This document shows positions 7,843 to 15,906 of a stretch of DNA of 35,560 nt, piece by piece. The first letter of the stretch is position 1; every line of letters starts with the position of its first letter. This stretch comes from Alistipes sp. GTDB lineage: Bacteria; Bacteroidota; Bacteroidia; Bacteroidales; Rikenellaceae. The stretch spans positions 1 through 35,560 of the forward strand of contig JAFNXQ010000020.1 of NCBI GenBank assembly GCA_017383445.1. The letters run 5' to 3'. A program made the translations under genes and the position numbers. Below the pieces are notes generated by a model. It did no database searches. It saw only the letters and a program-made list of their open reading frames with translations, and was not told where the DNA came from.

Positions 7843-9783
7843 CTACTCTATCAGCTTCATTCGTTGTTCAATACGCCCCTTGTCGGCACCCAGCTGCAAA
7901 GCCTTCTGCCAATAGGTCTTGGCCATAAATTTGTTGCCCAGAGCATAGAGTATGTCGCCATAGTGCAGCGGCAGCTCGGGGCTCTTCGTGTCGTCTAACG
8001 ACAAAGCACGACGCATATATGTCTGTGCCTCCTCGTTGCGGCCCAGCAGGTGCAGTATCCACGCATAGGTGTCGAGGAAGGTGGCGTTGTTCTGTTCCAG
8101 ATGTATCGCCTGCGACGACATCGTGAGGGCCCGTTCCAGGTCGCGATGCTCCTCGGAGAGGAAGTAGGCGTAGTTGTTCAGCACCGAGGCGTTCTCGGCG
8201 TGCAGCGACAGCGACTTCTCGTATGCCTCGTAGCAGCGTTGCATGGCCTTCTTCTCGCTTATGCGTATGGGGTAGAGCTTGCGTTTTGCCTCCGTCAGAG
8301 AGTCTGCCTCGTGGTGGGCCTTCTTCTCCGCATCACGAAGAGCCCTCTGCTCGGCTATCTGGTGATAGGTGTCGCCTATGAAACCCCACACCTCGCCTCG
8401 CATAGTGTCGTTCTGGGCGTAGGTGAGAGCCTCCTCAAAGGAGCTGACAGCCCCGTGCAGGTCGCCCTTGATGTACTGGCGGTTTGCCTTGCGGATGTAG
8501 AGCTCGGGCTTGCCCTCAAACAGAGTCATAGCCTTGGCCACATACACATCGACCGAGTCGGGGCGATTCTGATACTCTTCGAGGTCGATGACCGCCATAT
8601 AGTAGTCTAATTGCGGCGGCTCGTCCGAGAGATGCTCCTTGAAGAGCAGGAGTGCCGGCTCGACATATCCTCCCGCCAGCAGATGCTCGCCATAGAGATC
8701 GACGACGCGTTTCTCGGTGGGGTAGAGTGAGTGCAGAATGAGTGCGAGGTTGCCTATGGTGTAGTAGTTGTCGGCATACATCTCGCGGAAGTTCATATAA
8801 CGCGACAGCATCTCGAGCTTTCCGTGCAGCGGATACTCCGGATGACGGAACAGAAGCTGCATAATGCCGAGATAGCCCGACACATCGTTCTGCTTACGCA
8901 GGAACTCGCTGTACTCCAGCAGGGCCTCCACCGAGGTAGAGTCCATCTTGTAGGCCTCGTGCATCGTAACCCTCGCCAGCGAGTCGCGGCCCGCAGCGGC
9001 ATAGGTCTTGCCCAGCGTAAGGCGGCTCTGCTGATCATAGGGGGCGATATCGACAGCCTGCTGTGCCTCCTCGATGGCTCGGTCGTACTGGTGAGTCGAG
9101 AGCAGCAGGTGCTGCTTCATCTCGCTGAGGTAGGGCGTCTTGCCGAAGTGTGTGTCGGCAGAGTCCAAAACGGATATAGCCGCATAGGGTTGCTGACTCT
9201 GCTGATAGAGTATGGCAAGTATGCGGTAGTTGTCCTGATTCGCAGGGTCGATGTCAAGCAGACGGCGATAGACTCTGAGGGCCTCCGGCAGGCGATTGTT
9301 GTATATCAGCGTGTGACCGTAAAGCGATGTGTACCAGTTGTTCATCGTATCCTGCTCGTATGCTCGGCGGGCATAGTCGAATGCCCGGGCGTTGTCGCGT
9401 CCGAGGTAGATTGTCGCCAGCTGATAGAGTGACGGGGCGTGTGCCGAGTCCAGAGCCAGCACCTCGCAGAAGAGGCTCTCGGCCTTGATGGTGTCCTGTG
9501 CGATGATATACTTCTTCACACCATCGGCATAGAGGTAGCGGGGTTGCAACGAATCGGGAACGACAAACCGGTGAGCCGAGAGAGTATCGGCCGTGGAGGG
9601 TCGCTGAACAGAGGACATAGTCGGCAGGGCGATGCCCGCAATGAAGAGCATAGCGAGAGCAGCCGAAAGCGTCAGTCTGTATATTCTGTTCAGGGTCAAT
9701 ATGTTACGCTGTTTTCTGTTTTCCTTTATCGTATCGATGAGCCTTCTACAACGCACTGTCAAACTGGTGCAGGAAGCGAACAT
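7843..9783 (-). CDS. TPR-repeat exported protein
   Basis: The protein has 646 residues from the longest start, built mostly of tetratricopeptide repeats: canonical helices such as PEALRVYRRLLDIDPANQ, YDRAIEEAQQAVDIAPYDQQ and NEEAQTYMRRALSLDD. A hydrophobic stretch (LTLSAALAMLFIAGIALP, residues ~36-53) after a basic N-terminus reads as a signal peptide or anchor, so the repeats probably lie in the periplasm. The ATG at 9783 overlaps the end of pheS by 38 bases; a later ATG at 9651 would cut into the hydrophobic segment. It is co-transcribed between pheS and the envC-like gene. Partners cannot be read from the sequence; TPRs imply a scaffold role. Confidence 0.85.
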   Translation of the reverse strand: MFASCTSLTVRCRRLIDTIKENRKQRNILTLNRIYRLTLSAALAMLFIAGIALPTMSSVQRPSTADTLSAHRFVVPDSLQPRYLYADGVKKYIIAQDTIKAESLFCEVLALDSAHAPSLYQLATIYLGRDNARAFDYARRAYEQDTMNNWYTSLYGHTLIYNNRLPEALRVYRRLLDIDPANQDNYRILAILYQQSQQPYAAISVLDSADTHFGKTPYLSEMKQHLLLSTHQYDRAIEEAQQAVDIAPYDQQSRLTLGKTYAAAGRDSLARVTMHEAYKMDSTSVEALLEYSEFLRKQNDVSGYLGIMQLLFRHPEYPLHGKLEMLSRYMNFREMYADNYYTIGNLALILHSLYPTEKRVVDLYGEHLLAGGYVEPALLLFKEHLSDEPPQLDYYMAVIDLEEYQNRPDSVDVYVAKAMTLFEGKPELYIRKANRQYIKGDLHGAVSSFEEALTYAQNDTMRGEVWGFIGDTYHQIAEQRALRDAEKKAHHEADSLTEAKRKLYPIRISEKKAMQRCYEAYEKSLSLHAENASVLNNYAYFLSEEHRDLERALTMSSQAIHLEQNNATFLDTYAWILHLLGRNEEAQTYMRRALSLDDTKSPELPLHYGDILYALGNKFMAKTYWQKALQLGADKGRIEQRMKLIE

Positions 9784-10789
9784 CGTTCTCGAAGTAAAGA
9801 CGCAGGTCCTTCACACCATACTTCAACATAGCGATACGTTCAACACCCATACCAAAGGCGAAGCCCGAATACTTCTTTGAGTCTATGCCGCTGGCCTCCA
9901 ACACGTTGGGGTCAACCATACCGCAACCCATAATCTCTAACCAGCCTGTACCCTTGCAGACATTACAGCCCTTGCCGCCGCAGAGGTTGCACGATACATC
10001 GACCTCGGCACTCGGCTCAGTGAAGGGGAAGTATGAGGGACGCATACGGATAGTAGCACTCTCGCCGAAGAGCTCCTTGGCGAAGTAGAGGATAGACTGC
10101 TTCATATCGGCAAACGACACGTTCTCGTCGATATAAAGACCCTCCACCTGATGGAAGATGCAGTGGGCACGATACGAGATAGCCTCGTTACGGAATACAC
10201 GACCCGGGCAGATGATGCGGATAGGGGGCTTCTGGTGCTCCATGGCACGCACCTGAATCGACGAGGTGTGTGTGCGGAGCAGCAAATCCTTGACATTCGG
10301 CTCGTTAGAGGCCTTCTCCACGAAGAATGTATCCTGCATATCGCGTGCAGGGTGTGAGAGAGGGAAGTTCAGAGCCGAGAATACGTGCCAGTCGTCCTCA
10401 ATCTCGGGACCCTCGGCTACGGTGTAGCCAAGACGAGAGAAAATCTCTACAATCTGGTTCTTGACAATTGAGATGGGGTGGCGTGTGCCATCGGCTACGG
10501 CAGCACCCGGACGGGTCATATCATCCACCGCCACAGCCTTCTGTGCGGCAGCATCCTGCAACGCCTCTTTGAGGTCATTAACACGCTGTGTTGCAGCCTG
10601 TTTCAGGGCGTTAATCTTCTGTCCGAGCTCGCGTTTCATTTCGGGAGCTACACTCTTGAACTCCTCCATCAGGGCATTCAGCTCGCCCTTCTTGCCAAGA
10701 ATCTTGATACGGAACTCCTCCACCTCGGCAGCAGCCTTGGGTGCGAACTCCTCTACACGCTTCAATAAATCGTTAATTTTGTCAATCAT
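9746..10789 (-). CDS. pheS: Phenylalanyl-tRNA synthetase alpha subunit
   Basis: Catalytic subunit of the cytoplasmic alpha2-beta2 synthetase that attaches phenylalanine to tRNA-Phe; pheT is not in this window. The 347 residues fit the family when starting at the ATG at 10789 (MIDKINDLLKRVEEF). The open frame extends upstream to 11050 but crosses the opposing patatin gene and is rejected. An N-terminal coiled coil (~1-85) is followed by class II motif 2 (FRNEAISYRAHCIFHQVEGL) and motif 3 (GFAFGMGVERIAMLKYG). A cysteine cluster, CNLCGGKGCNVCKGTGWLE, sits between them. It is the first gene of the operon pheS, TPR, envC-like, ybeY, mnmG, with its promoter near 10852-10859. Confidence 0.97.
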   Translation of the reverse strand: MIDKINDLLKRVEEFAPKAAAEVEEFRIKILGKKGELNALMEEFKSVAPEMKRELGQKINALKQAATQRVNDLKEALQDAAAQKAVAVDDMTRPGAAVADGTRHPISIVKNQIVEIFSRLGYTVAEGPEIEDDWHVFSALNFPLSHPARDMQDTFFVEKASNEPNVKDLLLRTHTSSIQVRAMEHQKPPIRIICPGRVFRNEAISYRAHCIFHQVEGLYIDENVSFADMKQSILYFAKELFGESATIRMRPSYFPFTEPSAEVDVSCNLCGGKGCNVCKGTGWLEIMGCGMVDPNVLEASGIDSKKYSGFAFGMGVERIAMLKYGVKDLRLYFENDVRFLHQFDSAL

Positions 10790-10795
10790 CGCTAT

Positions 10796-10827
10796 TTTGT
10801 TTTTTATTATATTTTCTCTTAAATTTG
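10796..10827 (+). promoter_or_regulatory. Promoter of the patatin gene
   Basis: TTTG (10796-10799), 20 bases, TAAATTTG (10820-10827): a full match to the Bacteroidetes consensus. The start would be near 10831-10834, about 35 bases before the patatin ATG. Confidence 0.7.
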
Positions 10828-10830
10828 CTA

Positions 10831-10849
10831 CGTTATAGTATATATAACG
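10831..10849. promoter_or_regulatory. Inverted repeat across two opposing transcription starts
   Basis: CGTTATA (10831-10837) and TATAACG (10843-10849) with five bases between. It covers the predicted starts of both the patatin and the pheS transcripts, so it could be an operator or an RNA hairpin at the 5' ends. Confidence 0.35.
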
Positions 10850-10851
10850 GA

Positions 10852-10859
10852 CAAAGGTA
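10852..10859 (-). promoter_or_regulatory. -7 element of the pheS operon promoter
   Basis: TACCTTTG on the minus strand matches TAnnTTTG. No good -33 element lies at the right distance inside the patatin start region. The transcript would start near 10846, with a leader of about 55 bases before pheS. Confidence 0.5.
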
Positions 10860-10868
10860 CTAAAAAAT

Positions 10869-13319
10869 ATGAAATCGTTTCGCTTTTTTTCGCTAATAAT
10901 ATTTTCAGCCCTGCTGCTTTCTCCCGTAAAACTCTTTGCCGAGGGTGGGGCAGAGCCGTTGCAGGACACTATCATCGAGGTACGCCGACCCATTATCACG
11001 GGTCGTCCGGCGGTTGCTCCTGTGGTTGAGCCTGTACCGCTGCCCGCCATCGAGGGCAGGGTAGGGCTTGTGCTGGCGGGAGGCGGTGCTCGCGGACTCT
11101 ATCACATAGGCGTCATCGAGGCCCTGGAGCAGAACAATATCCCCATCGACTATGTCTCGGGAACATCTATGGGAGCTATCGTGGCGGCACTCTACGCTGC
11201 GGGCTACACCACCGGCGAGATGCGTGATATAGTCACCTCGGGAGCCGTTGAGAGATGGGTATCGGGGCAGATTGAAGACAAATACAAATTCCACTACAAC
11301 ACCCGCCCCGACAAGCCGACGATGTTCTCGGTGTATGCCGAGCGGGAGTACGATACGCTGAAACACAAACACCGCGTGACAATGCAGTTGCCGCACTCGA
11401 TGGTGAGCACGGCACAGATAGATATGGCCCTCGTGGAGCTCTTTGCGGCGGCCTCGGCGGCGTGTGGCGGCGACTTTGACCGCCTTATGGTGCCGTTCCG
11501 CTGCGTTGCCACCGACATCAACGCCCACTCGCCCGTAGCCTTTGCCGAGGGCGACCTTGCTCTGGCGGTGAGAGCCTCGATGTCGTATCCCACGCTGTTT
11601 CAGCCCGTTGAGGACGACAAGGGCCGCGTGCTGGTCGATGGCGGCTGTTACGATAACTTCCCGTGGCGTGCGTTGGAGGATGATTTCTGCCCCGATTTCC
11701 TCATCGGCTCGCAGTGCCTCGAAGCCCTGCAACCCATCACACAGGAGTCGCGTCTGGAGAAGCAGATTATGGCCCTTGTGACCATCCCTACCGACTATAC
11801 CCTGCCCGAGGGCAAGGGGCTTGTTATTGGCCGTAAGGTGGAGTCGGGACTGCTCGAATTCTCGGTGGCGGAGCAGACCATAGAGCTTGGTTATCAGGAT
11901 GCTATGGCGAAGATGTCACTGCTGCAGAGCCGTCTGGCATCACGCCGCGATGTGGGCGAGGTGCAGTGTCGCCGTCGGGCGTTCCGTGGCTCGTTGCCGG
12001 AGCTGGTTTTCGGTGAGGGCCAGATTTCGGGACTCTCGCCGCGTGCCGAGCACTACGCAGCAACAACCCTCGCCTTTGAAAAACCTCGCGAACGCAGGGC
12101 CAACCGCACGGAAAATGACCGCGTGCAGCTCTCCATTGAGGAGGTCAAGGACCATTTCTATACGCTTATGGCGACCGATAACTTCTCGCAGAGGTCGTTC
12201 CCTAAGGTGCGTTATAATGCCGAGCATCAGGACTTTGGCATATTCTACGACCTGGCTGCCAAGCCCGAGTTGCGTTTCTCCATCGGAGGAAACCTCTCCT
12301 CGACGGCCTACAACCAGATATATGTGGGACTGGACTACCTCTCGATGGGTCGTCAGGCACAGTCGGCGTCGGTTGATATTGCTCTCGGACCCGTCTCGAC
12401 CATCGCCGAGGTGGGTGGCCGCACGGTCTTTATGGGTCGCACGCCGACCTATCTCGACTACTCGCTGCATCTGTCACGCCGTTCCACGCTGCACGGCTCA
12501 TACGGCAACGTCACACCCTCACGCAGTGACTTGGAGGTGAGGATATTGGAGCCGTTTGCATCGGTGGCCTTTGGTCTTGCCACATCGCGAAAGAGTGTCT
12601 TGGAGATAGGCGTCAATGCCGGCTATAAATTCATATCGTATGAGGTGCCCTATGATGAGCCCGATGCGACACATACACGCGACCGCTTCCGCTATCTCGC
12701 CTCTCGTCTCGGCTTTGAACGAAGCAGTCTGGATAAGATGCTCTACCCGACACGAGGCAACCGTTTTGCCGCCTCGCTGATAGGAGTGTGGGGCAGGGAT
12801 AAGTGGCAGACCGCCGAGAGCTTCGCCACCAGGAGCCACTGCGGCGAACATCGTGGCTGGCTGGGTGCGAAGTTGGAGTGGGAACACTATCCAAGCAATT
12901 GGTCAAAGTCGTGGTTTACTGTGGGTTATAGCCTCGAAGCGGTCTATACCAACCACCCCGACTTCGGCAACCCCTACGCAACTGTTCTCACCGCACCGCG
13001 TTACTCGCCGCTGCCGCACGCCAAGATGATTTTTATGCCGCAGTTCTATGCCAACCGCTACGCCGCAGTGGGTGTTATGCCGACCTTCTCGCTTGTGAAG
13101 AATCTCTACCTGCGTGGTGGCTTTTATGCACTGCTGCGTGACCCGCTGGTGGCCGATGAGTATATGTATTATATGGCTGATGTGTCGTTTGTCTATCATA
13201 CCCGCGTGGGAGCTATCTCGCTGTCGGCCACGAAGTACGACCTGAAGTCGTGGAACAACTGCTATGTGACCTTCAACTTCGGCTATCCCATCTTCGGAAA
13301 ACGAGGTTTGTATTATTAG
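10869..13319 (+). CDS. Patatin-like phospholipase with C-terminal outer-membrane barrel (type Vd autotransporter-like)
   Basis: The 816-residue protein has a signal peptide (cleavage near residue 24), a patatin domain and an outer-membrane barrel. The Ser-Asp dyad is intact: oxyanion loop GGGARG (71-76), nucleophile S100 in GTSMG (98-102), and D257 in DGG. After the lipase domain a short POTRA-like stretch (~385-450) leads to a beta-rich region ending in alternating aromatic strands (YVTFNFGYPIFGKRGLYY). This order resembles PlpD of Pseudomonas and FplA of Fusobacterium. Predicted role: lipase/phospholipase A1 displayed on or secreted through the outer membrane. BamA (29939-32530) would be expected to insert it. 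Divergent from pheS; no clear terminator follows, only the inverted repeat at 13373-13439. Confidence 0.88.
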   Translation: MKSFRFFSLIIFSALLLSPVKLFAEGGAEPLQDTIIEVRRPIITGRPAVAPVVEPVPLPAIEGRVGLVLAGGGARGLYHIGVIEALEQNNIPIDYVSGTSMGAIVAALYAAGYTTGEMRDIVTSGAVERWVSGQIEDKYKFHYNTRPDKPTMFSVYAEREYDTLKHKHRVTMQLPHSMVSTAQIDMALVELFAAASAACGGDFDRLMVPFRCVATDINAHSPVAFAEGDLALAVRASMSYPTLFQPVEDDKGRVLVDGGCYDNFPWRALEDDFCPDFLIGSQCLEALQPITQESRLEKQIMALVTIPTDYTLPEGKGLVIGRKVESGLLEFSVAEQTIELGYQDAMAKMSLLQSRLASRRDVGEVQCRRRAFRGSLPELVFGEGQISGLSPRAEHYAATTLAFEKPRERRANRTENDRVQLSIEEVKDHFYTLMATDNFSQRSFPKVRYNAEHQDFGIFYDLAAKPELRFSIGGNLSSTAYNQIYVGLDYLSMGRQAQSASVDIALGPVSTIAEVGGRTVFMGRTPTYLDYSLHLSRRSTLHGSYGNVTPSRSDLEVRILEPFASVAFGLATSRKSVLEIGVNAGYKFISYEVPYDEPDATHTRDRFRYLASRLGFERSSLDKMLYPTRGNRFAASLIGVWGRDKWQTAESFATRSHCGEHRGWLGAKLEWEHYPSNWSKSWFTVGYSLEAVYTNHPDFGNPYATVLTAPRYSPLPHAKMIFMPQFYANRYAAVGVMPTFSLVKNLYLRGGFYALLRDPLVADEYMYYMADVSFVYHTRVGAISLSATKYDLKSWNNCYVTFNFGYPIFGKRGLYY

Positions 13320-13372
13320 CGAATGTCCGCCCGCATCGGGGGCTACGAGAGGGTAGGGGAAAGAAAGAGTGA

Positions 13373-13470
13373 TTAGGGAGTTTAGGGATGTTGGATAGGA
13401 GAGGAAGGAACTTTCGCTACAAATCCTTAAACTCCCTAAATTCATGAAATTCACTATGTTATAAGAGAGT
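13373..13470. repeat. Degenerate third member of the CCTAAATT repeat family
   Basis: TTAGGGAGTTTAGGGA (13373-13388) and TCCTTAAACTCCCTAA (13424-13439) form an inverted repeat with 15 of 16 positions matching. The right side continues as CCCTAAATTCATG, AAATTCACTAT, ATAAGAG, recalling the lead of copy B at 364-412 (CTAAATTCTCTAAACTCACTATAAAAGAG). The long hairpin and conserved tail of copies A and B are absent here. Confidence 0.55.
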
Positions 13471-13489
13471 TACCTCCTTGACCTACGGG

Positions 13490-13640
13490 CACAAAAAAAG
13501 CCAATCCGCACTGGCTGAAGACTGGCTCGCTTTTGATGGGTAACTAAATCATAAAAAGGGTATATCTCTTTTTATTGGTCGCTTAACGGGCTGCTCTGAA
13601 ACCTTTCCCCCTCGGTCCGAACTCACCCAACCATCAAATC
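13490..13640 (-). ncRNA. Probable stand-alone small RNA of about 150 nt
   Basis: A consensus promoter (13646-13677, minus) and a terminator (about 13492-13518: AGCCA...TTGGCT then seven T) bracket a structured segment with no reading frame. Visible structure, in RNA direction: a closing stem TTTGATGG (near 13630) with CCATCAAA (near 13535); a stem-loop ATAAAAAG...CTTTTTAT (13575 to 13551); and a small TCGGACCGA stem near 13615. The closing stem around a larger internal region and the ~150 nt length recall 6S-like RNAs, but I cannot confirm that. It lies between convergent patatin and, same strand, the end of glgB, which has its own terminator. It is not a leader of any gene. Confidence 0.6.
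13492..13518 (-). terminator. Terminator of the 13490-13640 RNA
   Basis: On the minus strand AGCCA, eight loop bases, TGGCT, then seven T. A second upstream copy of AGCCAG (near 13522-13528) could compete for the same pairing arm. Confidence 0.6.
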
Positions 13641-13645
13641 TGCGA

Positions 13646-13677
13646 CAAAGGTAACTATAAAAAATATAAAACACAAA
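13646..13677 (-). promoter_or_regulatory. Promoter of the 13490-13640 RNA
   Basis: On the minus strand TTTG (13677-13674), 20 bases, TACCTTTG (13653-13646): a full consensus match. The start would be near 13641. Confidence 0.7.
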
Positions 13678-13759
13678 AATTTTTAATAATTGTTGATGTT
13701 TTGGCGAAGAAAAATTTCTGCGAAAACTCTCCGCCGCTTTTCACCCTCTCTCTCTGCCG

Positions 13760-13791
13760 AAAAAAAATGCGGGTGAGATGCCCCACCCGCA
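13760..13791 (-). terminator. glgB terminator
   Basis: TGCGGGTG (13775-13768 complement) and CACCCGCA (13784-13791) form a perfect eight-base stem followed on the minus strand by eight T. It lies 25 bases past the glgB stop. Confidence 0.85.
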
Positions 13792-13815
13792 CAATATCAA
13801 CACGTTGCCACTCGG

Positions 13816-15852
13816 TTACTCGGCAATCCTTTTCAGAACGATGGCCGAACGCGAGGTGTTGTAGATTTGCAGTCGCGGCTGCACGCTGCCATCCTCACAC
13901 TCAAAGTTGAAGGTGAAGAACTCCTCGCCCACATTTTGGCGTTGCAGGCCGCCGAAGCGTGCCTCCTCGGTGGTGAGTATCGAGACATACTTGCCCGGCT
14001 CTCCCACAGGCAGCTCGTAGTTGGGAATCGAGGCGGTGGGGTGCCAGTTGATGACAAATATAAGGTCGCGATGCGAATATACCATAGTCTTGTTCTGCTC
14101 ATCCATCAGCAGGTTGTAGGGGTAGCCGTCCGAGAGCAGGTGGGTATTACGCACCAGAGCAATCATCGCACGGTCAAACTCGGCGAGATACTCATAACGC
14201 AGCTCCTCGTTGTCGGCAAGCGACCACTGACGGAGTGCGTGCGAGTATGACCAGCCGTTACCCTCGCGTGGGAAGTCAATCCACTCGGGATGTCCGAACT
14301 CGTTACCCATAAAGTTAAGATATGCCTCGCCGCCCGTAGTGATGGTTATCAGGCGTATCATCTTGTGCAGAGCCATACCTCTATCGACCACCATACTCTC
14401 CGTCTTGCGGTCCATCGAGTCGTACATCAGCTTGTCCAGCAAGCGGAACGCAATGGTCTTGTCGCCCACCAGAGCCTGGTCGTGTGACTCGGCATAGGCC
14501 ACCGTGCGGACACTCGGCAGTCGGTTGGTCAGCACACTCCACATCTCCCAGATGTTCCAATCCTCGTCGGGCGTATCCTTCAGCATCTTAATCCAGAAGT
14601 CGGGTATCGCCATACCCAGACGGTAGTCGAAGCCCATACCGCCATCCTTGATGGGCGAACAGCTGCCCGGCATACCACTCACATCCTCGGCGATGGTCAC
14701 AGCCGTAGGTTTCAGCTCGTGTACCAGATGGTTTGCCAGCGTGAGGTAGGTCACAGCGTCGAGATCGACACCCTCGTCAAAGAACTTCTCGCGAGCATCG
14801 AAGTCGATATATCCTCGGTGGTGGTAGAGCATCGAGGTTACGCCGTCAAAGCGATAACCGTCAAAGTGATACTCCTCCAGCCAGTATTTCACATTCGAGA
14901 GCAGGAAGTGCTCCACGCCACCCTTGCCATAGTCGAAAATCATCGAGTCCCAATACTGCTGATAGCCTGCATCGCCCGCCTTTGAGTAGTGGTGGTCGGA
15001 GCCGTCAAGCGAGGCGATGCCCTCGTTGAGGTTCTTCACATAGTGGGCGTGTACCAAATCCATAATCACGGCTATACCCATTGCGTGAGCCGTGTCGATG
15101 AGGCGTTTCAGCTCCTCGGGTGTACCAAAACGCGACGAGGGAGCAAAGAAGTTTGCGACGTGATAGCCAAACGACCCGTAGTAGGGGTGCTCGGCTATGG
15201 CCATAAGCTGTACGGCGTTGTAGCCGGCAGCCTTGATGCGTGGCAGAACGAGGTCGGTGAACTCGTTGTATGTTCCCACACCCTCCTTCTCCTGTGCCAT
15301 GCCGACGTGGGCCTCGTAGATGAGCAGCTCGCCAACATTGGCAATGTCGAACTCCTCGTCGTGCCACTCGTAGGGCTGCTCAATCCAGAATTGAGCCGTA
15401 TAGTTCTTCGTGGCATCGTCCTGCACCACACGCTTTGCGTAGGCGGGTATGCGGTCGTGCCAGCCGTTCTTGCCGTGAATATGCAGCTTGTAGAGTGAGC
15501 CGTGCTGCAACAGATGGCCATACATAGCTTCGGGCAGGAAGATGCTCCACACGCCATTCTCGCCCTTGTCAAGACGTAGCTGTGTGCGTTGCCAAGAGTT
15601 GAAGTCGCCGAAGATAAAGACATCGTAGGCCTCGGGCAGCCACTCGCGGAACCACCAGCCCTGCAACGTGTCGTCCCACTGCCAGCCGTAGAAGTGGTGG
15701 CCGTTGGCGTAATCGACTATTGAGCCGGCCTGCGACTCGATGTCTATCAGGCGAGCCTTGTATCGGTTGTGCCTATCCTCGATGCGGTCTGCAACGGGTT
15801 GTAGCCATTCATCCTGTGCGACGATAGGCAGAATTTGTTTCTCTCTTTTCAT
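13816..15852 (-). CDS. glgB: 1,4-alpha-glucan branching enzyme (GH13)
   Basis: Cuts alpha-1,4-glucan and rejoins it in alpha-1,6 linkage, making the branches of glycogen; cytoplasmic. The 678-residue protein begins at the ATG at 15852; the open frame upstream is rejected because it crosses the promoter. It has an N-terminal CBM48-type module (~45-160) and a GH13 barrel with DLVHAH (265-270), nucleophile D336 in DGYRFDGV, acid/base E389 in IAEDVSGMPG, and D458 in AESHDQ. AEDVSGMP and the overall layout are those of eukaryotic-type branching enzymes, which Bacteroidetes share. The last ~100 residues are the all-beta C-terminal domain. No other glycogen gene is nearby; it is monocistronic, with its own promoter and terminator. 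Confidence 0.95.
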   Translation of the reverse strand: MKREKQILPIVAQDEWLQPVADRIEDRHNRYKARLIDIESQAGSIVDYANGHHFYGWQWDDTLQGWWFREWLPEAYDVFIFGDFNSWQRTQLRLDKGENGVWSIFLPEAMYGHLLQHGSLYKLHIHGKNGWHDRIPAYAKRVVQDDATKNYTAQFWIEQPYEWHDEEFDIANVGELLIYEAHVGMAQEKEGVGTYNEFTDLVLPRIKAAGYNAVQLMAIAEHPYYGSFGYHVANFFAPSSRFGTPEELKRLIDTAHAMGIAVIMDLVHAHYVKNLNEGIASLDGSDHHYSKAGDAGYQQYWDSMIFDYGKGGVEHFLLSNVKYWLEEYHFDGYRFDGVTSMLYHHRGYIDFDAREKFFDEGVDLDAVTYLTLANHLVHELKPTAVTIAEDVSGMPGSCSPIKDGGMGFDYRLGMAIPDFWIKMLKDTPDEDWNIWEMWSVLTNRLPSVRTVAYAESHDQALVGDKTIAFRLLDKLMYDSMDRKTESMVVDRGMALHKMIRLITITTGGEAYLNFMGNEFGHPEWIDFPREGNGWSYSHALRQWSLADNEELRYEYLAEFDRAMIALVRNTHLLSDGYPYNLLMDEQNKTMVYSHRDLIFVINWHPTASIPNYELPVGEPGKYVSILTTEEARFGGLQRQNVGEEFFTFNFECEDGSVQPRLQIYNTSRSAIVLKRIAE

Positions 15853-15874
15853 CAAACAAAGTTTTTTTGCAACA

Positions 15875-15906
15875 CAAATATAATGGTTTTGTGTCAAAAT
15901 ACACAA
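15875..15906 (-). promoter_or_regulatory. glgB promoter
   Basis: TATATTTG on the minus strand (15882-15875) with TTG at 15906-15904, 21 bases apart. The start would be near 15870, about 18 bases before the glgB ATG. Confidence 0.6.

Noticed and set aside
10790..11050. N-terminal extension of pheS by 87 codons
   Set aside because: It would overlap the opposing patatin start and both promoters; PheS homologues start at the MIDKIND position.
13490..13640. SRP RNA or RNase P RNA
   Set aside because: The conserved SRP apical loop (GGAAGG near AGCAGCC) and RNase P GAGGAAAGTCC block are not present; too short for RNase P.
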